Shown here: piece by piece, positions 46,585 through 55,208 of the stretch
Position numbering within the stretch: the first letter of the stretch is position 1
Layout of the letters: the number at the start of each line of letters is the position of its first letter
Source: Arthrobacter sp. H35-D1
GTDB lineage: Bacteria > Actinomycetota > Actinomycetes > Actinomycetales > Micrococcaceae
DNA length: 64,000 nt
Assembly: GCF_030063185.1 (NCBI RefSeq)
Contig: NZ_JASISP010000004.1
Coordinates: 104,852 to 168,851 of the forward strand
Reading direction: 5' to 3'
Translations under genes and position numbers: made by a program
Notes under the pieces: generated by a model
Told to the model about the DNA's origin: nothing
The model's database searches: none
The model's input: only the letters and a program-made list of their open reading frames with translations

Positions 46585-46638
46585 GCAAAAAGCCCCCTTC
46601 GCAGGTGCAGCAATCGCTGCGCGGAGGGGGCTTTTTGC
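46585..46638 (+). terminator. Intrinsic terminator after the YbbN-like gene
   Basis: 14-bp perfect arms GCAAAAAGCCCCCT / AGGGGGCTTTTTGC (46585-46598 and 46625-46638) with T5 at the 3' side, the best intrinsic terminator of the window. Confidence 0.85.
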
Positions 46639-46726
46639 ACCCGCCGGGCCCGCGCCTCCGCCTTTCCTTCTTGCTGGGACGTCAAGTTCATCCTTTCGGA
46701 TGGCCGGTTGCGCCACTGCCGCTTGT

Positions 46727-46732
46727 TAGTGT
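46727..46732 (+). promoter_or_regulatory. Candidate -10 for the ABC transporter operon
   Basis: TAGTGT ends six nucleotides before the ATG at 46739; no ribosome site. Candidate leaderless operon start. Confidence 0.35.
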
Positions 46733-46738
46733 GTGGAC

Positions 46739-47533
46739 ATGGAGAATATCTCAGCTGAACAGCACCCGGCAGCAGGGCTCCCGCCTGCGCTTTCCATTCG
46801 TGGATTGAGCAAACGGTTTGGCGCGAAGCTTGCCGTTGACGGCATTGACCTTGACGTTCCCGCAGGCTCCTTTTATGGCCTGGTGGGCCCCAACGGGGCA
46901 GGCAAAACCACGTCCCTGTCCATGGCCACGGGCCTGCTGCGTCCGGATGCCGGCCAAGTTTGGGTGCACGGTGTGGATGTCTGGCAGCAGCCCCTCGTGG
47001 CCAAGCGCCTTATGGGCCTGTTGCCCGACGGCGTGCGCCTCTTCGACCGCCTCAGCGGCGAGCAGCTTGTCAGCTACGCGGGGTTGCTGCGCGGGATGGA
47101 CAAGGACACGGTGGCCAGCCGGGTCAAGGACCTGCTGGCCGCGCTTGACCTTGGCAAGGACGCCGGGACGCTTGTGGTGGACTACTCGGCCGGCATGACA
47201 AAGAAAATCGCCTTGGCCGCCGCATTGATCCATGCACCCAGGCTGCTTGTCCTCGACGAGCCCTTTGAATCGGTCGATCCGGTCTCGGCCGCCAACATCC
47301 GCGACATCCTTGCCGACTACGTCAAGTCAGGGGGCACCGTCATTGTCTCCAGCCACGTCATGGACCTTGTGCAACGCATGTGCGACCACGTGGCTGTCAT
47401 CGCGGCAGGTCGCGTGCTGGCTGCCGGCACCGTCGATGAGGTGCGCGGCAACCAGAGTCTGGAAGAAAAGTTCGTCGCACTGGTCGGCGGACGCAACGAG
47501 ACGGCGGGGTTGTCATGGTTGCGCACCTCGTAA
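46739..47533 (+). CDS. ABC transporter ATP-binding protein
   Basis: 264-residue ATPase. Walker A GPNGAGKTTS, Walker B LLVLDEPFESVD and the H-loop SSHVMDL are present. The signature motif is YSAGMTKKIAL rather than the canonical LSGGQ, a variant seen in some exporters. It pairs with the permease gene, whose ATG lies inside its 3' end, so they form one exporter of ABC-2 type. The start is ATG 46739; a GTG two codons upstream is possible. Confidence 0.9.
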   Translation: MENISAEQHPAAGLPPALSIRGLSKRFGAKLAVDGIDLDVPAGSFYGLVGPNGAGKTTSLSMATGLLRPDAGQVWVHGVDVWQQPLVAKRLMGLLPDGVRLFDRLSGEQLVSYAGLLRGMDKDTVASRVKDLLAALDLGKDAGTLVVDYSAGMTKKIALAAALIHAPRLLVLDEPFESVDPVSAANIRDILADYVKSGGTVIVSSHVMDLVQRMCDHVAVIAAGRVLAAGTVDEVRGNQSLEEKFVALVGGRNETAGLSWLRTS

Positions 47534-49098
47534 GGCTGAAGCTGGCGCTGCTGCGCAACTCCCTCAAGCGCAGCCCATGGCAGCTGGTGGGCTTGATTAT
47601 TGGCGGCCTGTACGGGCTGGGCATACTGGCTCTGCTGTTGGCGGGGCTGGCTGCTCTGGGTGCGGCGGATCCGGAAGCCATTGGCACCGTGGTGGTGCTG
47701 GCCGGCGCGGCGGTGGTACTGGGCTGGCTGGTGGTCCCGGTGGTGCTCAATGGACTGGACATGACCCTTGACCCGGCACGGTTCACCACGTACTCCATAC
47801 CCATGAAGTCGCTGCTGGCGGGACTGTTGCTGAGCAGTTTCATCGGCATACCGGGGGCAATAACGCTGCTGGCGTCGGTGGGTACGGCAGCGTCGTGGTG
47901 GAGCCATCCGTTGGCTGGCGTGGTTGCCCTGCTCTGCGGCGCCCTGGGCGCCGTGACATGCATCACGGCCTCCCGCGCCGTGACTGCAGCCAGTGCCAGC
48001 TTGGCTTCTTCCCGGCGGTTCAAGGACGTGAGCGGCATTGTTGTCCTGCTGCCGCTGCTCTTCCTGGGCCCCATCATCAATGGCATCTCCAGCGGTGTGA
48101 GCAACTTCAGTGCTTACCTTCCGCAACTGGCCAACAGTATTTCCTGGACACCGCTGGGGGCCGTCTGGGCGGTTCCGGCCGAGATTGCCCAGGGCCATTA
48201 CGGCCCGGCGGGCCTGAAGTTCCTGATTGCCCTGGCCACCATTGCCGCTCTTGTCTGGGTGTGGAAGGCGTGCCTGGCACGGGCGCTTGTCACACCGGCC
48301 TTTGCCGGAGGGGCACGCCGCGGAGCCGGCAAAATGGGTTTCTTTGGCTGGTTCCCCGCCACGCCTGCCGGAGCCGTCGCCGCACGCTGCTTGACCTACT
48401 GGTTCAGGGACCCGCGCTACAGTGCGGGGCTGCTGATGGCCCCGCTGCTGCCGCTGGTGTTCGTTTTTGCCGGTTCACAGTTTGGCGGCGGGACCGCCAT
48501 TGGGGTCGCGCTGGGCTTTGGTGCCGCCTTGGCCGCATTCCTGGTGGCCTGGTCCATCAGCGCCGACATCTCCTACGACAACACGGCTTTTGCCCTGCAC
48601 GTTGCCACAGGCATCAGTGGTTTGGCGGACCGTACGGGCCGTGCCATGGCAGCCGGGGTGCTGGCGCTGCCGCTGGGAGTGCTGTACGCCGTCGTCGGTG
48701 CCATTTTCTCCAAGGACATGAGCCAGCTGCCGGGAACCTTGGGACTTGTCCTCGCAGTGGTGGGTTCGGGGCTGGGGCTGGCCAGCGTGTTCTCCGCGCG
48801 GTTTACCAGCAACGTTCCGCTGCCCGGAGACAGTCCCCTGAAGACCCGGCCCGGGAATGGATTTTCCGCTGCACTGATCCAGTTGGCCGGGTTTGCCGGA
48901 CTGGGCGTGCTGGTGCTGCCCGAGTTGATTTTGCTCATTGTGGCCCTGGTGTCCGGGCAGGTGCTGTATTCCTGGCTGGCTCTCGTGGTGGGGATGATCC
49001 TTGGCGCCGTGTTCCTGGCCATCGGCGTACGCCAAGGTGCCAAGATCTACGACAAGCGCGCCCCCGAGCTGCTGCTGTCGGTTTCAGTGGACCGTTAG
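47515..49098 (+). CDS. ABC transporter permease
   Basis: 527-residue membrane protein with about twelve segments and no ATP motifs, overlapping the ATPase gene by 19 bases, hence translationally coupled. The hydrophobic block count and the large size fit the actinobacterial exporter permeases annotated only as transporter. Charged loops such as ARRGAGKMGFFGWFPATPAG between halves are cytosolic. Cargo unknown. Confidence 0.8.
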   Translation: MVAHLVRLKLALLRNSLKRSPWQLVGLIIGGLYGLGILALLLAGLAALGAADPEAIGTVVVLAGAAVVLGWLVVPVVLNGLDMTLDPARFTTYSIPMKSLLAGLLLSSFIGIPGAITLLASVGTAASWWSHPLAGVVALLCGALGAVTCITASRAVTAASASLASSRRFKDVSGIVVLLPLLFLGPIINGISSGVSNFSAYLPQLANSISWTPLGAVWAVPAEIAQGHYGPAGLKFLIALATIAALVWVWKACLARALVTPAFAGGARRGAGKMGFFGWFPATPAGAVAARCLTYWFRDPRYSAGLLMAPLLPLVFVFAGSQFGGGTAIGVALGFGAALAAFLVAWSISADISYDNTAFALHVATGISGLADRTGRAMAAGVLALPLGVLYAVVGAIFSKDMSQLPGTLGLVLAVVGSGLGLASVFSARFTSNVPLPGDSPLKTRPGNGFSAALIQLAGFAGLGVLVLPELILLIVALVSGQVLYSWLALVVGMILGAVFLAIGVRQGAKIYDKRAPELLLSVSVDR

Positions 49099-49197
49099 TT
49101 GATGGCTGTCCGCACTGGATAAGGTGGAGGGCAGCAACTTTGCATAAAAGTTTCGAATTCCACAGGCACGTGTGTGCCGCGAAAGGAAGCGTGTTCC

Positions 49198-49980
49198 ATG
49201 GAGGTAATTGTCCTCCCCAGCAGCAAGGAAATTGGCGCCCTGGCTGCCGACGCCATCGAGTCGTTGGTGCGCACCAAGGCCAACGCCGTCATCGGCCTGG
49301 CCACAGGGTCCTCCCCGTTGCCGATCTACGACGAGCTGGCACGCCGCCACGACGAGGAGGGCTTGAGCTTCGCCGAAACCAGCGGCTTTGCCTTGGATGA
49401 GTACGTTGGCTTGCCCGTTGGCCACTACGAGTCGTACCGCGAAGTGATCCGCCGCGAGTTCACCCACCGCGTGGACGTCAAGGCCGAAAATGTGCACGGC
49501 CCCAACGGTGCAAGCGAGAACTTGGAGGACGCCTGCCAGTCGTACGAGGACGCCATTGCCGCGGCTGGCGGCATTGATCTGCAGATCCTTGGCGTTGGCA
49601 CCAACGGCCACATCGGCTTCAACGAGCCCGGCTCGTCCCTTGCCTCGCGTACCCGCATCAAGACCTTGGCCGAGCAGACACGCCAGGACAACGCGCGCTT
49701 CTTTGACAGCATCGCACAGGTTCCGCACCACGTGGTGACGCAGGGCCTGGGCACCATCATGGACGCCCGCCACCTTGTTCTGGTGGCCTTCGGCGCAGGC
49801 AAGGCCGACGCCGTGCGTGACTTCGTTGAAGGTCCGGTCTCGGCCGCGTGCCCTGCCTCAATCCTGCAGTTCCACCCGCGCGCCACCGTCATCATTGACG
49901 AGGCCGCGGCGTCCAAGCTCGAAGGTGCGGCGGCATACCGCAACGCCTTCAACAACAAGCCGGAGTGGCAGAGTCTCTAA
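49198..49980 (+). CDS. nagB: Glucosamine-6-phosphate deaminase
   Basis: 260-residue enzyme converting glucosamine-6-P to fructose-6-P and ammonia, feeding amino sugars to glycolysis after NagA. Conserved segments are GLATGSSPLPIYDEL (phosphate loop), FALDEYVGL (catalytic Asp) and GVGTNGHIGFNEPGSS with its catalytic His. GAAAGGAAG precedes the ATG at 49198. A terminator hairpin follows. It is not adjacent to nagA. Confidence 0.96.
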   Translation: MEVIVLPSSKEIGALAADAIESLVRTKANAVIGLATGSSPLPIYDELARRHDEEGLSFAETSGFALDEYVGLPVGHYESYREVIRREFTHRVDVKAENVHGPNGASENLEDACQSYEDAIAAAGGIDLQILGVGTNGHIGFNEPGSSLASRTRIKTLAEQTRQDNARFFDSIAQVPHHVVTQGLGTIMDARHLVLVAFGAGKADAVRDFVEGPVSAACPASILQFHPRATVIIDEAAASKLEGAAAYRNAFNNKPEWQSL

Positions 49981-49992
49981 CAGCGGCAGCTT

Positions 49993-50030
49993 GGCGGGAG
50001 GCAAGTGATATTCGCGTTTCGCCTCCCGCC
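49993..50030 (+). terminator. Terminator after nagB
   Basis: Perfect 10-bp arms GGCGGGAGGC / GCCTCCCGCC with an 18-base loop, 12 bases after the nagB stop. No T-tract. Confidence 0.65.
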
Positions 50031-50122
50031 GTCGTCCGCGCTCCACCCCGGCTCGCCGAGAGATTCCGGCGCGTGAGGTCCCCGTGGAACTTTGCCTCGG
50101 TGAGTCGCGATGGAGATGACGC

Positions 50123-50128
50123 TAGAAT
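50123..50128 (+). promoter_or_regulatory. Candidate -10 for the DUF3039 gene
   Basis: TAGAAT, five of six matches to consensus, ends six nucleotides before the ATG at 50135 without a ribosome site, so a leaderless transcript is likely. Confidence 0.5.
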
Positions 50129-50134
50129 GGATCC

Positions 50135-50458
50135 ATGAGTTTGCCTCCAGACCCCTTCGAAAATGATCCCACTGGCAATCCCGGCACCGGTGGCGGATCG
50201 ACTGCCGTGATTGAACGCGAGGAACTGCGCCAGGAAGTCGAGCCCGGCGACAGCGAACGGTTCTCGCACTATGTCCGCAAGGAAAAGATCATGGAATCGG
50301 CCCTGTCGGGCGATCCCGTGGTGGCCCTGTGCGGAAAGGTGTGGACGCCGGGACGCGATCCGCACAAGTTTCCGGTCTGCCCCGATTGCAAGGCCATCTA
50401 CGACGGCCTGATGCCCGAAGGCGGCAAGGGCAAGGGTCCCAAGAAACCCAAAGAGTAG
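50135..50458 (+). CDS. DUF3039 protein
   Basis: 107-residue protein of the actinobacterial DUF3039 family. The first 30 residues are disordered; the core has FSHYVRKEKIMESALSG and a zinc-type cluster ALCGKVWTPGRDP...FPVCPDCKAIYD with three Cys. The tail is Lys/Gly-rich. It precedes the SF2 helicase gene on the same strand, a common pairing in the order, so the two may work together on nucleic acids; this is inference from neighbourhood. Confidence 0.88.
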   Translation: MSLPPDPFENDPTGNPGTGGGSTAVIEREELRQEVEPGDSERFSHYVRKEKIMESALSGDPVVALCGKVWTPGRDPHKFPVCPDCKAIYDGLMPEGGKGKGPKKPKE

Positions 50459-50597
50459 CCCTTCGGCCCGAACCACAGCGGCCGCAACAACATTGGCCAC
50501 AAAAACAGTGGCAAGGACGGCGCAACCGCCGTTGTTCCACCGTGCCCGGTACAGGGTGCGCAGTGCAGGAAGAAGTGACAAGGATGGCGGGAAATAC

Positions 50598-52370
50598 GTG
50601 ACGGAAACATTGTTTGGCGGCCCGTCGCTGCCTCCCGCCTACCCGGAGCGTGCCGCTTGGGGAACGGCCCAGAAACTGCGTGCCTGGCAGACCGAGGCCA
50701 TGGAAAAGTACTTCAGTGAGAATCCGAAGGACTTCATGGCCGTGGCCACCCCCGGCGCCGGCAAGACGACGTTTGCCCTGCACATCGCCACGGAGCTGAT
50801 TGCGCGCGGCACCATCAACAGGGTCACGATTGTCACGCCCACCGACCACCTCAAGCGGCAGTGGGCGGACGCGGCCGCAAGGGTTGGGATCGCCATTGAC
50901 CCCAACTTCAAAAACGCCGACGGCCGCCATGGCAAGGGCTTTGCCGGCGTGGCCGTGACGTATGCGCAGGTGGCCAGCAAACCCATGCTGCACCGGGCCA
51001 AGACCGAGGCCGCACGCACTCTTGTCATCATGGATGAAATCCACCATGGCGGCGACGCACTGTCGTGGGGCGACGGCATCCGGGAAGCTTTCGACCCTGC
51101 CACCCGGCGCCTTGCCCTGACGGGAACGCCTTTCCGCTCCGACACGGCCGCCATCCCGTTTGTCGAATATGCCGAGGACCGCGACGGCATCCGTCGTTCA
51201 CAGGCCGACTACACCTACGGCTACGGCGAGGCGCTGCGGGACCACGTGGTGCGCCCCGTCATGTTCATGGCCTACTCGGGAAAAATGCGCTGGCGGACAA
51301 GTGCCGGCGAGGAAATGGCGGCCACGCTTGGCGAAGCCGTCACCAAGGATGTCACGTCCCAGGCCTGGCGTACGGCCCTGAACCCGCTGGGGGAGTGGAT
51401 TCCCGCCGTGTTGGCTGCCGCCGACAAGCGCCTGACCGAGGTGCGCCGTGCCGTGCCCGACGCCGGCGCCATGGTCATTGCCACGGACCACGAAGACGCC
51501 CGTGCCTATGCCGCGCAGCTGAAGAAGATCACCGGCGAGTCGCCCACGGTGATCTTGTCCGACGACGCCAAGGCCTCGGACAAGATTGATGCGTTCTCCT
51601 CCGGCGAGCAGCGTTGGATGGTGGCCGTGCGCATGGTTTCCGAAGGCGTTGACGTGCCGCGTCTGGCTGTGGGCGTCTACGCGACCTCCACCGCCACGCC
51701 GTTGTTCTTTGCCCAGGCCGTGGGACGTTTTGTGCGCGCCCGCAGGAGGGGCGAGACGGCGTCGATCTTCCTGCCGTCGGTGCCGAACTTGATGGAACTG
51801 GCCAACCAGCTGGAGCTTGAACGCGACCACGCGTTGGACCGCCCCGACAAGGACCCGGACGGTTTCATCGAAGAAGACGATGAAATGGAGGAGGCCAACC
51901 GCGAGGAAAAGGCCTCCGACACGCTGGAAAAGTTCAAGTTCGAGGCACTGGAATCCCAAGCCTCCTTTGACCGCGTCTTGTTCGACGGCGGCGAGTTCGG
52001 CACCGGCGGCGCCATCGGCAGCGAGGATGAACTGGACTTCCTCGGCATCCCCGGACTGCTTGACGCCGACCAGATGGGCCTCCTGCTGCGCCAGCACCAG
52101 GCCGACCAGCAAACCCGGAGGCGCAAAAACGCCCCGGCAGCGGCCGAACCCGATGCCGCACCGCTGGTGGACCACCGCATGCTCATGGACCTGCGCGGTG
52201 AATTGGCCAAGAACGTCTCCGCGTGGAGCGCCCGTTCGGGCATGCCGCACGGAATGGTGCACAGCGAGCTGCGCAGGATCTGCGGGGGCCCGGCAGTTGC
52301 ACAGGCCAACGAACCTCAGCTCCAGACGCGGCTGAAGAAGCTGCAGGACTGGTTCATCGGCCGCAAGTAG
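50598..52370 (+). CDS. DEAD/DEAH-box SF2 helicase
   Basis: 590-residue ATPase related to UvrB/type III restriction-type helicases. Walker A ATPGAGKTTFA (about 49-59), DEIHH in VIMDEIHHGGD, motif III TGTPFRSD, and motif VI QAVGRFVRARR are present. The C-terminal 170 residues are acidic then helical and specific to the actinobacterial form. The GTG at 50598 is used; the frame stays open to 50493 but that part looks like intergenic sequence. The function is probably DNA repair or RNA remodelling. Confidence 0.87.
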   Translation: MTETLFGGPSLPPAYPERAAWGTAQKLRAWQTEAMEKYFSENPKDFMAVATPGAGKTTFALHIATELIARGTINRVTIVTPTDHLKRQWADAAARVGIAIDPNFKNADGRHGKGFAGVAVTYAQVASKPMLHRAKTEAARTLVIMDEIHHGGDALSWGDGIREAFDPATRRLALTGTPFRSDTAAIPFVEYAEDRDGIRRSQADYTYGYGEALRDHVVRPVMFMAYSGKMRWRTSAGEEMAATLGEAVTKDVTSQAWRTALNPLGEWIPAVLAAADKRLTEVRRAVPDAGAMVIATDHEDARAYAAQLKKITGESPTVILSDDAKASDKIDAFSSGEQRWMVAVRMVSEGVDVPRLAVGVYATSTATPLFFAQAVGRFVRARRRGETASIFLPSVPNLMELANQLELERDHALDRPDKDPDGFIEEDDEMEEANREEKASDTLEKFKFEALESQASFDRVLFDGGEFGTGGAIGSEDELDFLGIPGLLDADQMGLLLRQHQADQQTRRRKNAPAAAEPDAAPLVDHRMLMDLRGELAKNVSAWSARSGMPHGMVHSELRRICGGPAVAQANEPQLQTRLKKLQDWFIGRK

Positions 52371-52403
52371 CGAGCGTTGGCGCATCGGATCCTGCAGGAA
52401 GCC

Positions 52404-53474
52404 CTAGCTCGGCGGATTCTGGGGGAAAACGGCAAAGGATGCTTCTCCGGTAAATCCATCCTGCTGGACAGTGACGGTTGCCGCTGTACCGACCGGATCG
52501 GTGGATTGTCCCTCCACCGGGGGAGGAGCCTGACTGGTGCCGACGGCCACTGCCAATCCGTTCTGATCAACCTGCACCACTTTGTCATTGCTTGTTGACC
52601 AGACGGCCCTGTCAGCAAGACGGGTGTTGCCGTCATTGAGCACGAACTCGGCCTTCAGCTGCTGGCTTTGTCCCACTTGGAGCTCGGTTGCAGGCGGGTC
52701 GATCCGCAGGCCCACGATCGCCACCGGGACATCAATGTGAGCCTGGGCTGTCTGCCCGTCCTCGGTCAATGTGATCAGCGCGCTGCCCGTTCCGGTCGCT
52801 GTCACCAGCCCCCCTCCGTCAACGGCAGCCACGGCCGGGTTGTTGGATCGCCAGATTCCCGTGGCTCCAACCGGTCTGCTGGAACCGTCGCTGAACGTGC
52901 CAACGGCAGCCAGCTGCAAGGATTGTCTCAGTCCCAAGGTGACAGTTGGAGGCGTCAGTGAAATTGACGTCAGTGAGGGACTGGCAGTTTGCAGGACAGT
53001 GAACTGCAGACGGCCCTGAATGGATTCCCGAGTGGCCTCGATGGTAATCCTGCCCGGATTCAGTGCCCTGACCACTCCGGCGGAATCGACTGTGGCGATG
53101 TCCGCATCGCTCGAAGCCCAACGCACTCCATCGGTCAATGGCTGCACAGACCCATCACTGAAACGGCCCTCCGCATCCATTTGCACTGACTGCCCCGTTT
53201 CCGCACTGGCCCCATCGGCATGGACTGTGATCGACACCAAGGTACGTGCCAGCGAAGGCTCCGGCGCCGTGTCAGCTCCGGCCGCCAGCGAATGGGCCAA
53301 AAAAAGGGAAGCTGTGAGAGCCAACATCACTGTCATGACGGCGGCATAAGTGACAATGAGGCGGAGGCGGTATCGTTGCCAGCCGCGCGTCAGGGCACGC
53401 TCGCCGTCGACGGCTTGCAGAGTGGCACGTTCGGCCGCCTCCAGCCAAAGACTCTGCTTCAACGAGGGGTTCAC
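52404..53474 (-). CDS. Single-pass protein with three Ig-like (Big_2) domains
   Basis: 356 residues: a basic cytoplasmic stretch (1-37), one membrane segment (about 38-62) and three bacterial Ig-like domains (about 78-161, 168-250 and 252-350), each with the Big_2 pattern V-x-G-Q/L-x-x-x-L-x-A...W-x-S-x-D/N-x-x-V-A-x-V-D-x-x-G-x-V-x-A. The domains lie outside the cell. Its GTG overlaps the stop of the membrane-linked sigma-like gene (GTGA), so the pair is coupled. The short cytosolic end could bind that protein; this is a guess. It shows no known enzyme motif. Confidence 0.75.
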   Translation of the reverse strand: MNPSLKQSLWLEAAERATLQAVDGERALTRGWQRYRLRLIVTYAAVMTVMLALTASLFLAHSLAAGADTAPEPSLARTLVSITVHADGASAETGQSVQMDAEGRFSDGSVQPLTDGVRWASSDADIATVDSAGVVRALNPGRITIEATRESIQGRLQFTVLQTASPSLTSISLTPPTVTLGLRQSLQLAAVGTFSDGSSRPVGATGIWRSNNPAVAAVDGGGLVTATGTGSALITLTEDGQTAQAHIDVPVAIVGLRIDPPATELQVGQSQQLKAEFVLNDGNTRLADRAVWSTSNDKVVQVDQNGLAVAVGTSQAPPPVEGQSTDPVGTAATVTVQQDGFTGEASFAVFPQNPPS

Positions 53475-54139
53475 GGTCCCGTTCCGCCCGAAGCCAATCG
53501 ATTGACAGCAGCTTCCGCAGCGTTCAGTGTGGCGGCTGTCTGTCGCAGCGACGAACCCGTGATGGATGCAATCTGGGACAGAGGGAGGTCGGCGAACTCG
53601 TGGAGAACCACCACGACCCGCTGCGTTGGGGACAGGCTCGCCAGCGCAGCCACTGGCGTTGGGGCAGCATTGTTGGGGGCCGGAAGCTGCGCCCACTTCC
53701 TGTGCGAGTCAAGCAATTTCACTAAAACGCACAAAATGTAAAGGCGGGTCTCTTCGGTAATGGGGCCGCGCCACGTGGCAGTTGTTTTGGCCCATGCGGA
53801 CTCCAACAGCGAGGCGGCGAGCACGGGGTCGTCACACAGCAATTGGGCGCACAATTCCAGTTCCCCGGAATCCCCCCTGATCTCTGTGGACAGTTCTTGC
53901 CTGCGGTTTCTCACGGCTGCCAGAACTTTCACTCCTGTGGGGAAGCCCAACTCGATCTCGCGCACGGATGGAAGCAGAATCACCACCACGAACAGGACAA
54001 TTCCAATGCCCATCGGAACGAGGCCGAGCGTGTTGGGAATTTGCCACCCGGCGATCACAATGGCTGCAGCGAGGAGAGACAGCAGCAGCCTGGCTGGACG
54101 GAGAACCGACTGCCACTTTCGTTTGGGAACATCGCACAT
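53471..54139 (-). CDS. Sigma-factor-like protein with two N-terminal membrane segments
   Basis: 222 residues. Segments 14-33 and 38-58 form a membrane hairpin flanked by basic residues on the cytoplasmic side. Residues 100-145 weakly resemble sigma region 2, and 168-215 (SLSPTQRVVVVLHEFADLPL through ASITGSSLRQTAATLNAAEA) are a clear ECF-type region 4 helix-turn-helix. A sigma fused to membrane anchors is unusual. AGGAAG precedes the ATG at 54139. It is divergent from the injection system genes with 416 bases between, and overlaps the Big_2 gene downstream. Probable regulator of the locus, inferred. Confidence 0.7.
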   Translation of the reverse strand: MCDVPKRKWQSVLRPARLLLSLLAAAIVIAGWQIPNTLGLVPMGIGIVLFVVVILLPSVREIELGFPTGVKVLAAVRNRRQELSTEIRGDSGELELCAQLLCDDPVLAASLLESAWAKTTATWRGPITEETRLYILCVLVKLLDSHRKWAQLPAPNNAAPTPVAALASLSPTQRVVVVLHEFADLPLSQIASITGSSLRQTAATLNAAEAAVNRLASGGTGP

Positions 54140-54555
54140 GGTAACTTCCTGGTGAAGCCGTCAAAGAGTGGAGCTGCTAAAGACCGGACCGCCCAGTCTG
54201 AATTTGGGGGCCAATGCCCCATGGTGTCAACTGCCATTGAAGCAAATTCGCGGACATTGCTGATCCCCTTCGCTGACCCATGAAGAGCCGATGGAAGGCA
54301 AGCATGCAACATGAGCTGGATATGGCTCATCCCAGGCCCTCGCTGCACGCACTGAACAGTGTTCTGCAGCAAGTAGCGAGGTGGTTGACAGCAGTCACTT
54401 CACTGCCACTTCAGTCCTCCCATGGCACCGCCCCCAGTGGTTGACTGACGCCACGGGAATGGGCACAGCAAAATAGTTGTTCGTGACGGAGCTCACAGTT
54501 GAGAGTAGTCTGGGTCTATCCCCTTGGCGGGGGCGGTCAGGAACGGGGTGCAGCC
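54140..54555. other. Divergent control region of the injection system locus
   Basis: 416 bases without a gene. Plus strand: GTGACG (54483-54488), 17 bases, TAGTCT (54506-54511) is a weak promoter candidate 44 bases before the first tail gene. A perfect TTGACA at 54385 has no partner -10 at 16-18 bases. No ECF-type pair I can defend. Short GGGGC-CAAT-GCCCC inverted repeat near 54206. Confidence 0.3.
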
Positions 54556-55206
54556 GTGAGCGTGGTGAGAACTGAGCTGGCCGCACTGGTGGAAATACTC
54601 CGCTCTGCTGTCCCGCCCGACGATGTTCGCCTGGTCGATGACGATGAAAATGACCGCGAGCCTGCGCCGGTGGCTGTCCGGGCCATCGCACTCAGCCGGG
54701 TCGGACGGTCACGCCGGGCCGGACCTGTTTTGGATCTGGAACTGGCTGTTTCCGTGGTTTGCACAGGGGATCAGCGGTTGGAGAATCTGGAAAGGCTGAT
54801 AACCACCATCGAGGGCGGCAGCCGGTATTCCACCAGCACATTGGATCGGAGGTGGCCTCCGGCAACGCCCGCAGGCATCGGCTTTCAGGTTCAGGTGCCG
54901 GTTGCCATCCCGCTCGACGAGCCGATGGCAGTGACCGTCCGGGAGCCGCTGCAGGTGAAAATGCAAGTGGGGCGGCATCTCACCGGAGTCGTTATTGACA
55001 CTCACGGTAACGGTCTTGGCGGTGCACGCGTCCGATCCGCAGCCTCCAGTGTTGCCGTAGCCTGCGATCCGCAGGGACGGTTTGAATGCTTTTCCACGTC
55101 GGACACGGAACAGTTGCTGACTGTCGAGTTTCAGGATTCAATCAGGCAGTTCACCGCCAACGCGAGAATGCTTCCCATCACCCTTCGATGGGATGGAAAG
55201 GATTAG
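54556..55206 (+). CDS. DUF4255-like protein (Pvc16/Afp16-type cap), extended
   Basis: 216 residues. The first 110 residues have the DUF4255-type plan (helix, then LDLELAVSVVCTGDQRLENLERL), found in proteins that end the tail tube in contractile injection systems. Residues about 138-205 look like a carboxypeptidase-regulatory-like beta-sandwich (GVVIDTHGNGLGGARVR...DPQGRFECF). It is the first gene of the plus-strand run, one base pair group ahead of the sheath. The GTG at 54556 has GGGGTG upstream; an earlier GTG/ATG start at 54499 reads less well. Confidence 0.6.
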   Translation: MSVVRTELAALVEILRSAVPPDDVRLVDDDENDREPAPVAVRAIALSRVGRSRRAGPVLDLELAVSVVCTGDQRLENLERLITTIEGGSRYSTSTLDRRWPPATPAGIGFQVQVPVAIPLDEPMAVTVREPLQVKMQVGRHLTGVVIDTHGNGLGGARVRSAASSVAVACDPQGRFECFSTSDTEQLLTVEFQDSIRQFTANARMLPITLRWDGKD

Positions 55207-55208
55207 CC

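Noticed and set aside
54385-54390. Perfect TTGACA as the promoter of the tail operon
   Set aside because: No TANNNT hexamer at 16-18 bases, and it lies 165 bases before the first gene.
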